Origin: Patiria miniata
Taxonomy: Eukaryota > Echinodermata > Asteroidea > Valvatida > Asterinidae
Direction: 5' to 3'
Length of the DNA stretch: 64,000 bases
Assembly (NCBI RefSeq): GCF_015706575.1
Contig: NW_024037056.1
Location: forward strand, 6,833,176-6,897,175
The position numbers and the translations under genes were made by a program. The notes under the pieces were generated by a model. It saw only the letters and a list, made by a program, of their open reading frames with translations, made no database searches and had not been told where the DNA came from. Below, piece after piece: positions 40,201 through 49,826 of the stretch (its first letter is position 1; the number at the start of each line of letters is the position of its first letter).

Positions 40201-43200
40201 AACCATGATCCCAGTGGCTGAGACACCCAACCCAGTGGCCGCAGAACCCATCCCGGTGGCTGAAGAACCCATCCCACGGTGGCCAAAGAACCCATCCTAG
40301 TGGCCGAAGAACCCATCCCAGTGGTCAAAGAACCCATCCGGCCCAGTGATTCAAGAAGCCATCCCAGTGGCCGAAGAACTCATCCCAGTGGCCCGGAGAA
40401 CCTATTCTAGTGGACAGAGAACCAGTTCCAGTGGCCGAAGAACCCATGTCAGTAGCCGAATAACCCACCGTAGTGGCCAAAGAACTCATCCCAGTGGCAA
40501 CGGAACCCACTCCCAGTTGCCCATGCAAGAACCCATCCAAGTGGCCAATAACCCATCCCAGTGGCCGAAGAACCCATCCCTGTTGCCCAAGAACCCATCC
40601 CAGTGGCCCAAGAACCAGCCCCAGCGACCGAAGAACCCATCCATGCAGTGGCCGAAGAACCCATCCCCTTGGCCCGGAGAACCCATCCCATGCAGTGGTC
40701 CCAGAATCCATCCCAGTGGTCGAAGCCTCAGTACATCTTTCTTTCAGCCCAAATGTGAGTCTTATTCCGGTAAATATCGTCACAGAAAGCTCCGATCATG
40801 ACATCAAAAGAAAGACAACAAACGTCTATAACTTACATGCGCCTTGCAACTGTCTTTTTTCCCGCGCCATTTGCAGTCCATCAATGTGCGCTCGTCCAGT
40901 ATGAATCCCGTGCGCTCAGTGATCTCCGTGTAGCTGAAGTTGCCGGCGGGCTCGTTTGGATTGGGCTCCTCGCCGGGTGTCTCCGGGTCATCGTAGGTGT
41001 CGAAGTCGTAGTCGGTATATTCCAGGAGTACTTCCAGACTGGCTCTATCTGCTTCAGTCAGTGCTGACAAACGGTATCTGAGATTAGATGGTGTATTAAA
41101 AACAATTTACTCGATTGCTAATGACATAATAAACTTCAATATTCTCATCATCACGGACTATTGTTTTCAAAATTGAATTGTTTTGCAGTTGATTATTATC
41201 CGTCCTCTACACGTTGATGGGTACCAAACAAGAAGAACCAATCAGTCGTTAAAATCTTAAATTGAAACTAAATGGGTTTATTGTTGCAGAGAAAACAAAA
41301 CTTAAAGCACGTTTGCCAAAGCAAATGCCACGTTTTTGTTGTTTTTAATAGTGCAAATGACGATGAATACAATTGAGTGTTTGGCATGTCTGCTAGCGGA
41401 TCTCGTCGTCTTATTTGACAGTCGTTTGTTTTGTTGATTTGACATTTGGTAATGGTCGTTTGCAGAGTGAACAATTGGCTTCAGTCGGGCGGTAATTACT
41501 TTTTAAATAAATATGTCATCAGATGATCGCCATCCCAATAAATAGAAAGAATTAAAAAATAGTTAATTTCAAACGCTCTTTGTGGTTCGTTTTCTCACGC
41601 CTACTTGTGCCGACGGCTGTTTACTCCAGTAATCAGCCACTTAAAAACTATCCTGCAAAAACTCATGCTAAATAGGCAGAAAGTACCATTTTATTCAGCT
41701 GGTCAATATGCAAGGGCCAACTTAAAGGTAGTTTACTATCTAAAGCCAAATAAATAACCTTGAGGAAGGGCTTTTCATACGAATTCTTTCCCATCCTGTC
41801 TGGAAAAATGATTATTAACGCACGATTGGAGGTCAGGTCAGAGAAAATACCTGCTACTGGTAACCTGTAAACCAGTACCATCTGTTTCAGGGTCGGGCCG
41901 TCGGCGACTAAACCGGCAACCCCACTAGTCATCTCCATCTAGACTAGTGAGGAGGGTGGTTGGACACCCTGATAGAACTAAAAACAAGATCAATCTTAAG
42001 GGCGCTGGTTCAGTTAAGAGCCAACAGCGGCCATCCAACACCCTGACAACTCGTCTTGCCAGCGCGTCAGGGTAGGCAGAAAACCCTCATGGAACAATTA
42101 AAGGAGGTCGTAAAGCCCATGGCCATAACGGGCGCAACAATGGTTGCAAATTGTCCAGAAAACACGTTGAAGAGGACTCTTTGTGTGACGTTTTGCAGTC
42201 AAAGCCCCAGGGAAGCTGCAAGACTGATGATCAACGCAATAAAACTGGTCAAATGAATAAATCTGAGATTAATATTTGTACATATAATGTGAGAACCATA
42301 CGGACAGATGAACGTTTGGAAAGCCTAATGGAGGAACTGGATGGTTTCAAATGGGATGTTATTGGGCTATCAGAAACCAAAATACATGGTGAAGGACTAA
42401 CAGAACTGAAGGGAGGAACTTGGCTCTACAATAGAGGAAAAACAGAAGATGATAAAGATGCAAAAGGAATTGGCTTCCTGATCAATAGCAAATTCAAAGA
42501 ATATGTGAAAGAAGTGAAAAACTACTCCAACAGAATAGCAACCCTAAAAGTACAGTTGACAGGACAAAATGAAATGTGTATCATCCAAATATATGCACCA
42601 ACAAGTGGCCACGACGACTTGGAAGTTGAGGAGTTTTATGAGGATATCAATAAAGTCATCCAGGATAATCCATGCACATACACAGTTCTTATGGGAGATT
42701 TCAATGCAAAATTTGACTAAGGGAAGAAGGGGAAGAAGATATCATTGGAAACTTCTGCTTCGGAGAAAGGAACAAGAGGGGAGAGAGGATGGTCGAGTTT
42801 GTGTTAAAACACAAACTAAAAGTTGGAAATACATTCTTTAAAAAGCACAAAAGCCGCTACTGGACATGGGAGAGTCCCAACGGACAATACATCCTCTGCA
42901 GTAGCCGTGGGATAATCAAGAACTGTGAAGTAATAACAGCTGTAGACATAGCCAGTGACCACAGAATGGTAAGAGCTTCCATAAGTATCAACCAAAAGCT
43001 TGCCAGGCTTAAATTCATCCAGGACAAGAAGAAGAAAGGAATTAATATAATGAAGTTGAAGGAAAGGAAAGAGGAGTTCCAACTGAAGATCCATAACCGA
43101 TTTGCATCCTTGGAAATGGAGGAGATGGATATCGATGAACGGTGCCAGACCATTACTACAGTAATGCTGGAAGAGGCTAGAGAGATAGCCCCAACAGGGA

Positions 43201-45803
43201 AAGTTGATGTACCAAGATCTGAGGAGGATCAAGAAATTGAAGAATTAGATCGAAGGAGGAAGGAGATCAGACTGAAAGAAAATAAGACAGCACCAGAAAA
43301 AGTAGAATATGCAGAAATAGTAAAAACAGGGGGGGCACGTGCCCCCCCCGGAAAACCTAGTGCCCCCCCGAGTGCCCCCCCATCAAATGCTGGTGCCCCC
43401 CTATCCTCTGCAAAATTCTGCGCGTTGTTAAAATCATTACCTCAAAAATAGCAATTTCTTGAGATATCTTCAGATCGAATTTAGCATCAAATGCGGCACC
43501 ATTTTGCATCTAGCCCATCCTCCGTATGCGAAAATTTCCCCCCTCCCCTTAGACCCCTCCCCCAGGACGGCGATCCGTATCCACCTAAGTGCCCCCCCCC
43601 CATCAAATGCTGGTGCCCCCCCTGTGCCCCCCCAGACTGAAAAGTCTGGTGACGCCACTGCCTACATGCAATCAATCAACTGATTGAAAAGGCTTGTGAA
43701 TACCAACTCCAACTGTGCCTAGGATTTGTCGAATACCAGAAGGCATTCGACTCTGTCGAACATTCTGCCATGTTCGAGGCCTTGAGAAAGGTGAATGTTG
43801 ATGAAGGATATGTCCGAATTCTAGAAGACATTTATACTGATGCAACTGCCCGTATTTATATTGACAACAATGTATCCAGGACTGTCAACATCCAGAGAGG
43901 CGTAAGGCAGGGCGATACCCTTTCTCCAAAGATATTTACTACAACTATAGAGGAAGTGTTTAGAAAGACAGACTTGGATAATGGTGTTAATATTGACGGA
44001 GAACCTCTCACAGACCTGCGATTCGCTGATGATGTGGCAATGATTTCAACAACTATTAAAGGTATGGATGAGCAGCTATCCAGCTTAAACAAAGAAAGCA
44101 AGCTAATTGGCTTAACCATGCATAAAGACAAAACAAAGTACATGACAAACTTTGAGACCCAGGAAGACATTGAAATAGAGGGACGGAAACTAGAGAAGGT
44201 GAACAACTATAAGTACCTTGGACAGACACTGAAAATGGAGGACACCACGAGAGAAGAGGTGATGCTGAGAATCAAAGCAGGGTGGATGAAATTTGGTCAA
44301 CACAAAGACATGCTAACGGACAACAAATTACCAATGTCACTAAGGAAGAGACTATCCAATCAGTGTGTGCTATCCACTATGACTTAACTAAAGAACTTGA
44401 ACAGAAACTCACAACAGCACAGAGAGCTATGGAAAGACAGATGCTTCACTTATCCCTACGAGATAGAGTAAAACATGAAGTAATTCGTCAGAAAACTGGG
44501 GTGAAAGATGTCATAGTGAAAGTCAGCGAAGCAAAATAGAGATGGGCAGGGCATGTAGCAAGAATTCAGGATAATAGATGGACATGCAGATTAACAGATT
44601 GGCAACCACGAATGGGAAAGCGAAGGAGAGGAAGACCAAAGAAAAGATGGAGAGATGATATAACTACATATATAGGAACAGCGACTTGGACTAGGACAGC
44701 CAGAAACAGAAGTGATTGGAAACGTCATGAGGAGGGCTTCATTCGACAGTGGATGGACGTAGCCTGATAGATAGATAGATAGATAGAACGTACGATTGTC
44801 CGTTTGTAAATTAGTGCTATTTATCACGAAAAATATTTCTATACACGCAAATGAACCACAAACCCATTTTGTTATCAATTAACACGAAAACACGTGTTGA
44901 TTAACACGAAACAAAAAGAAGAAAATTATTGATGTAAATGTAGTTTGGCTCTTAACCAATGGTATTCAACTCGCATTGCATTGCAGTGGCATGTGGAGTG
45001 GTGATCTACCATGTTGTCTAGATTATGAACGACTGAAATAGAAACCTTTCGTACAATTAGTAATATGGATACTGCTGTTGTTGTCAGCCCTCCCAGGTCT
45101 TTTAGACATTGTAATGCTTTGAAGACTACATGGTGAGTCTATCCAAGCATTGTTTGGAGCTTATGTACTGTTAGTTTACAAGGGGCTTGTGCTTTTAGCA
45201 GCGAAATCTGTTTGTGGAGATGGTAGATCGTGAAGGATTGAGGAAGGTTGCCCATAAATGCCCATAGCTCGGTTACTACGACCGACTCATTGGGGAGTGT
45301 TGCCTATCTTGGTTAGGGTTTTTGACTCATGATCCGAGTGTCAGGGGTTCGAATCCTGCCGCCGGCAATGTGGGGAAGCCACTTGCCTCTGTCCACCCAG
45401 GAGTATCCTCTGATGGACTGGCATCCCATCCAGAGGGAACGGAAATATTCTCAGTCATTTCATGCCAAGGAAACCGGAGATAAACGCCGGACAGCACTGG
45501 TGAGCCATATGTCGGCTCGTGAATGACCCACCTGTTGAAGTTGCAGATGGTCACGGCAGGGAAGTCCAGGTCCCCCACGTACTCCACGGACACCGCCGTA
45601 GTGGCCTCGTACTTGAAGTACCGCCGGAACCGATCGGTGATCTGCCAGACGCACACTCCGAGACAAACCAGCAGGATGGTGAGCCAGAGGAGCTTGACTA
45701 GCGCCCGGGAGCTCTCGATGACACGACCGATGCCGTGCAGGGTGGTCGTGGAGGCAAACTCCCGGTCCAGATCCGCCTGTTGCTTGCTTGCATCGTCTTT
45801 CAT
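34025..45803 (-). CDS. Complete ASIC-like DEG/ENaC sodium channel, 9 exons, 493 residues
   Basis: Exons: 45532-45803, 40837-41077, 39570-39713, 39294-39443, 38153-38292, 36479-36543, 35725-35908, 34473-34564, 34025-34218, all with GT-AG and compatible phases. Trimeric channels of this family pass Na+ when gated by protons or other ligands. Seen: conserved HG pair at residues 23-24, TM1 about 37-58, post-TM1 FPAVTICNFN (81-90), the extracellular Cys-rich domain, NWILLDVFYESLNFEKY before TM2, and DIGGQLGLFLGAS with the GAS filter (440-442), then a short Ser/Arg-rich cytoplasmic tail. Length fits ASICs (about 500-530). Start is the first ATG of exon 1. Intron 1 holds an RTE LINE and a SINE, intron 2 a minisatellite. 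Whether it is proton-gated cannot be told. Confidence 0.93.
34473..34564 (-). CDS. ASIC-like exon 8
   Basis: 92 bases, phase 2 to 1, acceptor ATCTGCAG, donor GTAAGTG. RENWILLDVFYESLNFEKYV then QSEAISASALI: palm domain into TM2. Confidence 0.94.
34667..34922. mobile_element. CAGGGCGAGT MITE (mariner-like), 256 bp
   Basis: Ends CAGGGCGAGTAAAAAAAAGC and TTTTTTGACTCGCCCTG, flanked by TA on both sides. Inner sequence resembles that of 55649-56023 (TCATCTAAAAGTAGCTTATG). It lies between ASIC exons 7 and 8. Confidence 0.75.
35725..35908 (-). CDS. ASIC-like exon 7
   Basis: Phase 1 to 2, acceptor TCTTGCAG, donor GTTAGT. GCECPVPCNYSEFRTSLSTA, then ELWKLYSPDDLANYTDD. Corresponds to YCVCEMPCNLTRY...LSMVKIP. 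Confidence 0.92.
36479..36543 (-). CDS. ASIC-like exon 6 (65 bases)
   Basis: A small exon, easily missed. Acceptor CATTACAG, donor GTATGA, phase 2 to 1. It encodes HPGHEIECSPTQVKNCATPV L, supplying two thumb cysteines. It was located from its pseudogene counterpart at 27352-27413, and the phases close the reading frame exactly. Confidence 0.88.
37105..37570. mobile_element. TAGCCCC fold-back transposon, uninterrupted, perfect 9-bp duplication
   Basis: Ends TAGCCCCATAAATGTGGCC and GGCCACATTTATGGGGCTA, arms of about 230 bp meeting near 37335. CATCCATAG lies on both sides (37096-37104 and 37571-37579). Closely related to 19368-20682 without the nested element. In ASIC intron 5. Confidence 0.88.
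38153..38292 (-). CDS. ASIC-like exon 5
   Basis: Phase 0 to 2, acceptor CGTTCAG, donor GTAAGG. EEPWGRCDETKTLTHYEKYT then LQGCSIECKAKKIYENCECR: paired cysteines of the thumb domain. Confidence 0.92.
38426..38680. repeat. G-rich dispersed repeat, shared with 46284-46470
   Basis: Has GGGGGGGGGG runs, TTTAACAAAATGGG, GGGGTGTCAATGGGGGT and CCCACCCTCGAAAAAAATG. The same words occur in inverse at 46370-46470. Probably a decayed hAT-type MITE. ASIC intron 4. Confidence 0.45.
39294..39443 (-). CDS. ASIC-like exon 4
   Basis: 50 codons, phase 0 to 0, acceptor TTCTCAG, donor GTTCGT (GT but weak). LEAGLKVLVHGQETPPSVDA then GFAIGPGVHAFVGVRKRE, matching the [20 protein letters not shown] region. Confidence 0.92.
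39570..39713 (-). CDS. ASIC-like exon 3
   Basis: 48 codons, phase 0 to 0, acceptor CCGAAG, donor GTAGGC. NFTHVFTSFGNCWTFNSGED then GSGNGLRMIIDIQQ, matching FTRYGKCYTFN and GTGNGLEIMLDIQQ of vertebrate ASIC. Confidence 0.93.
40045..40735. repeat. About 20-21-bp minisatellite (CCCATCCCAGTGGCCGAAGAA type)
   Basis: Roughly thirty imperfect copies of AACCCATCCCAGTGGCCGAAG. Frames on both strands are open for long runs (MGSSATG...), which is a repeat artefact. It ends about 100 bases from the donor of ASIC exon 2. Confidence 0.9.
40837..41077 (-). CDS. ASIC-like exon 2
   Basis: Acceptor AATCTCAG, donor GTAAGT, phase 2 to 0. YRLSALTEADRASLEVLLEY, an acidic stretch DYDFDTYDDPETPGEE, and TLMDCKWRGKKDSCKAH. 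Early extracellular (finger) region. Confidence 0.9.
41860..44790 (+). mobile_element. RTE-type LINE, nearly full length but broken
   Basis: Endonuclease frame from about 42253: INICTYNVRTIRTDERL, WDVIGLSETKIHGEG, IQIYAPTSGHDD, VLMGDFNAKFD, then a stop and frame change at 42718. Continues 42789-43330. A G/C-rich insert at 43330-43665 replaces the N-terminal part of the polymerase. Polymerase motifs follow in 43700-44387: YQKAFDSVEHS, RGVRQGDTLSPKIF, LRFADDVAMIS, with a further frame change, then a C-terminal RWAGHVARIQDNR and GRPKKRW. Ends in (GATA)n near 44763-44788, as RTE elements often do. Lies in ASIC intron 1, antisense to the host gene. Confidence 0.85.
43330..43665. mobile_element. 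CACTG-ended, C-rich MITE fragment inside the LINE
   Basis: Begins CAGGGGGGGCACGTGCCCCC, ends GTCTGGTGACGCCACTG, with repeated ATCAAATGCTGGTGCCCCCC. The right end resembles the GGCTACGCCACTG end of the hAT-type element at 56036-56896. No target duplication is seen and LINE sequence is missing here. Confidence 0.55.
45303..45470 (+). repeat. tRNA-headed SINE next to ASIC exon 1
   Basis: TTGGTTAGGGTTTTTGACTC (A-box-like), CATGATCC, then B box GGGTTCGAATCCTG (45346-45359) and a body CTGTCCACCCAGGAGTATCC shared in part with the SINE at 1160-1326. Ends within about 65 bases of the exon-1 donor. Confidence 0.62.
45532..45803 (-). CDS. ASIC-like exon 1
   Basis: 90 codons plus two bases, donor GTGGGT. 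Starts MKDDASKQQADLDREFA, includes TLHGIGRVIES and the first membrane helix VKLLWLTILLVCLGVCVWQI, ends FPAVTICNFN. The frame stays open past the donor to 45327, but that part is intron. Confidence 0.93.
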
Positions 45804-46283
45804 GATTATCTCCTATATAAGGGTCTCGTCCCGCTAACGGTTAGTCCATAAATCCCTCCTGGGATTATGAATAACGGACGTATTATGATTACGAGTAAAC
45901 CGTGCAGTCTATAATGATTAAACCAAACTAATGAATATCCACAAGCTTATACGTACTCCAAAAATACGTGAACTTGAGCCTATGGCTTAAGAACACACGT
46001 ACAGCCCTGCCGTTGGTTTTCCCTAATACGTGACCGTCGTTTATATACGCAACTGTTTGTTTGCCCAGCCTATTTCCCAACACAATTGCGCACTCATATT
46101 GTACTCCGATCACAAGTTCAATCGCGTGGCGATGGATTTCCTGAATGAGCACTCATGGTGGGTTGTTGAATCTGTGATGTTTCCCGAGGGAACTGGTTTT
46201 CATATTTCAATTTCTAATCAGATCCTTCCAGTGTGACCGCGTTCGGCAGCGCGTGATGCTTTCAGAGTTAATTAACCACGTCG

Positions 46284-46470
46284 ACCATCATTGGCGTCGC
46301 CAGGATTTTTTTTTTTTTTGGGGGGAGCACATTTTCCTTCAAAAATCCTTGTACTTTCGCTAGCATATTCTCAATTCTCATTTCTTCGAGGGTGGGCGGG
46401 GGGACATTTTCCCACCTAACCCCCATTGACACCCCTGCAGACTCCCATTTTGTTAAATGTGTAGTAAATA
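46284..46470. repeat. G-rich dispersed repeat, partner of 38426-38680
   Basis: Starts TTGGCGTCGCCAGGATTTTT, followed by a T run and GGGGGG. CTTCGAGGGTGGGCGGGGGG and CCCCCATTGACACCCCTGC are inverse to words at 38520-38590. Poly-G/poly-C near 46535-46565 follows. Confidence 0.45.
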
Positions 46471-46670
46471 TGACTTAACGCCTCTTTTTCCTTTTTTCTT
46501 TTCTTTTTTTTGTCTCCTTTTTTTCCTTTTCGGGGGGGGGGGGGGGCGCACCCCTCCCCCTCCCCTGTTTTTTTTGGCTTTTCCAGGTGGAGAGGGGGAC
46601 AAGCCCACCCCCTTGCCATGTTGACCATCGCTTTTAACACAATGTCGGAAAATGATAGCCAAGGACTTAA

Positions 46671-47043
46671 GGCCACAAAAAAGTCTCCGGTTTCTGGCAT
46701 GGAGCTTGCCCCAAAAGTGGTGCGGCGACGCGGCTTTTTTTTTTACCTGTTTTTTTTTTTTTTGGCTTTAAATGTCGGCTGATGACTGCAAATGGTGCCC
46801 GACTAATCTTAGTGCAAATATATGGGAGTCCAGAGAGGCCACATAAAGCTTATTCTCGATCACAACCCCATCTAAAAACACGTTAAAATTGTGCAGCAGC
46901 AGGATTCCAGTCAAACCAGTGAGTTTGGCGGTTTTGAGACATCATCTTGTATTGAAAAAAAAAAACCTTTTCATTTTGCCGACGCGCATGGCTGCGGCGA
47001 CGCGCGCGCATACCAGAAACCGGAGACTTTTTTTTTTTTGGCC
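46671..47043. mobile_element. GGCC-ended MITE, copy 3
   Basis: Inverse-oriented copy of 2716-3093, with ends GGCCACAAAAAAGTCTCCGG and CCGGAGACTTTTTTTTTTTG GCC, and TAA on both sides. Upstream of the ASIC-like gene. Confidence 0.75.
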
Positions 47044-47584
47044 TAACACGAGACTACCCATGGCTTGCTGGGAATATGTGCAACCCGAAAACGTCTACTA
47101 GTCTCTGAATAAAAGGTTCAAAAGGGCGTGAATTGCTTTGTGTCAAGTTTTATTATTTCATTCTTAGGATCCGTTCACACTTCAGTTCACGCGAATTATT
47201 CATAGCCGTAAACCACTGCCGCGGGTTTACCTTGGCCGTTGCTCATATTAACCTGCGTGAACCCACGTACAGTACACCACCTGTGAGTTTTGTTTGCTAG
47301 AAGTATTTGTTGGCAATATTTTCCTAAATGTAATGAGTATTAAACTCACTCCAATGCATGTCAGTCGGCATTACTGTATTTTTGTTGTTGTCACAGTAGT
47401 GTAACATATAGATTTGTATAGCCTTTGGTTTGTTTGACTATACTATATGTTAGGATAGGGTAGCTGTGGCTAAGCAGGATGAACAGATGACTACGAAGAC
47501 TATACAAAGACACACTGGTAATGACTATGAGCTCAGCTATATGGAAAACTGGTTTATTTTCAAGAACTCAATATTCTACCGGTA

Positions 47585-47860
47585 TTGTGTATGTACAGAA
47601 CTATAACCTCAGACCATACGGCTGAATCAGCTTATGGGTATGGCTGGGTACTAGAATACGAAAAATGGAGACAGAAGACAGAGGTTCTGAAGAGTTTTGT
47701 AGATGAAGACTGGCCAGAGCATAGGGCTGAATCAGCTTATGGCTATGCCTCGGTTTCCCAGGGAGAAGAAGAAGAACTCAATGAAAGTGGGAAAATGTGG
47801 ACATTTTATACAGTTTCAGAGGGACCACTTGGAGTGAAAATAGGAGATGATGTCATATAA
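47585..47860 (+). CDS. Unrecognised small open frame, 91 codons
   Basis: It encodes an acidic protein with AESAYGY twice (residues about 18-24 and 48-54) in two related halves (TAESAYGYGWVLEYEKW and RAESAYGYASVSQGEEEE). It ends GVKIGDDVI. No splice sites, promoter or homologue could be assigned. ATATGACATCA occurs in inverse around its stop (ATGATGTCATATAAG / CTTATATGACATCAT-like), hinting at a repeat end. Could be coding debris of an element or chance. Confidence 0.2.
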   Translation: MCMYRTITSDHTAESAYGYGWVLEYEKWRQKTEVLKSFVDEDWPEHRAESAYGYASVSQGEEEELNESGKMWTFYTVSEGPLGVKIGDDVI

Positions 47861-49826
47861 GGAAAACATAACTTATATGACATCATTTCTGAGTAAAGGT
47901 AGACTGACCATGGACTGACGTAATGGTCAGTCTGGGGGAGTACCCTTATGAGGTCACTTTCCCCTGTACAAGGGCGTAATCACAGTCTTGGTATGCTGTG
48001 GGTGTATTGCTTGGAAAAGAGTGACGTGAAGACCTTGGGTGTAATGTGGAACACCTGTTGTGAGAGTGGTTTCAGGGATGTGTGCTCAGGGTCAGTCTAA
48101 ATTTTGGTCTTACAGTAGCATAACACCTGTACAACCCAATATTATTGCAACGTCACTTTAAAGCAACATATCAGAGAAGGTGAACAGTAGATTTTTCACC
48201 GTTTAAAGTACTTTTAAATAATATATTCTCTCTTTTTTAAAGCACCACATTTTATACATGATATCGTCATACCTTTCCGTTCATCCTTCGGCGGATTATA
48301 TATAGTCAACTGGGATATGTCATCTGACACGTCGAGTAAACCACTATTCTCATAATGAACCAACAGTCACTTGGGAATTAGAAACCAGAGTATTAATGGC
48401 GTGGTTAAGCATCATCAAACAAGCTTGCGTCCAAAAATATAATGGATTGAATTAATAGGGTTCATTTAATAATTAACTACGCACTTACAGGGGGGGGGGG
48501 GGGTGGGCTTTTTGCATTCTTTCACATAATTGGCTGCAGTGGGGTCATTAGGACGATGGCAAGGTATACACATCACCACTGTCCTGATATTCCTTTTTCT
48601 TCCATGCCAATGGACGTCACTGTAAGTGGCCCAAGTTCCAACTCTGGTAATTATCAATAAACTTAATGGATTTGATTTCCATTAAGTCCCATCACTCGAA
48701 AAGACTCGGCATAGAGTGAAATACATCCTTGAGACTGAAGCAGGCACGGCCTTCTTCAGACGGCATTACATGCCTACTAAACATAAAAATGATACATCAT
48801 TTGAACATGGGTGGGGGACGCTATATGACACATCACATAATGTATCATAAATCTATGCAATGGTTTGAACCGATTGCATTGTTAACTTCCAAAGGGGTCT
48901 TAGAGTTTCCCTGTTTTTGTGTTCGGTGCTTTAATTATTAGGGGGTCTACTCTACTGGCCAAACACTTATTGGCTTAACAACTATTTATCTTTTTCAACA
49001 AGTGCGAGTGCACAATAAGCTCCCGGCCGTTTTGCAAGAAGTCTTGCATGAAAGTCTTGCGTGAAATCGATCAAAACGATGCCTGCCAGAACTAAAAAAT
49101 GCGACGCCGAAAAATGCGACGCCGATGACACATATGGAACAACATAAATACTTTTGGTCAATTTTCGAGACAGACAGACAGCCCGACCGACCGACAGACA
49201 GACACCACGACAGACAGACAGACAGACCGACAGACACCATGACCACCAAGTGACATGTAGAAGCCCCTGCCAGAGTTTAAAACGGGGGTCAGTCTAAGTT
49301 TACCGTTACATTGCATTGTTGCTCATGCGTTGTGCATGACAACATCCGGTAATAACACCTAAAAAGTATTAGTTGTAAGCCATGAAACTCTTTCTTCGGC
49401 TATTTCGCAATTTAAAAAAAACCCTCAATGTTTATGGTCATCACACAAAAAAGCAAATTGAGTCAGCACAAAAGCATAAGATTGCACAAAATGCAAAAAC
49501 ATTTTGTGGTACGTGTATAACAATCTACCCAGTTTGTTGTGGAGCGTTGCTGTCCACAAGTGCCTGAAAGATGGTGATAATAGGAGGCCTTCCAATACAT
49601 AAATGCGCAGTACATTGACCTTCACGCCACTTCTCGCCCCCGCACTGCGAGTCGGCCGTGTATGTTGAACTACTGTGCATATTAGTCCCAATTGGTGTGT
49701 TGTTTGAAGTGTGTTCTCGTAATGGCGAAGAGCAAATAATCCATCACGGGAGAGAGTGAGGGCCGTGCGGATCCAGTCAATTCAGCTGGCGCTTTCAGAG
49801 CAGCTTATCAATTAACTAATACGATG
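47861..49826. other. No recognised gene; simple repeats
   Basis: Contains a poly-G tract (48491-48502), and a tetranucleotide (CAGA/CCGA)n stretch at about 49170-49240. Short open frames have no motif. Confidence 0.45.

Noticed and set aside
39924..40904. Long frames such as MGSSATG and AEEPIPVAQ repeats
   Set aside because: Produced by the 20-21-bp minisatellite on both strands; the true ASIC exons flank it.
45327..45531. Continuation of the ASIC exon-1 frame to 158 residues
   Set aside because: A good donor at 45531 and an exact phase match to the exon at 41077 show that this is intron read-through.
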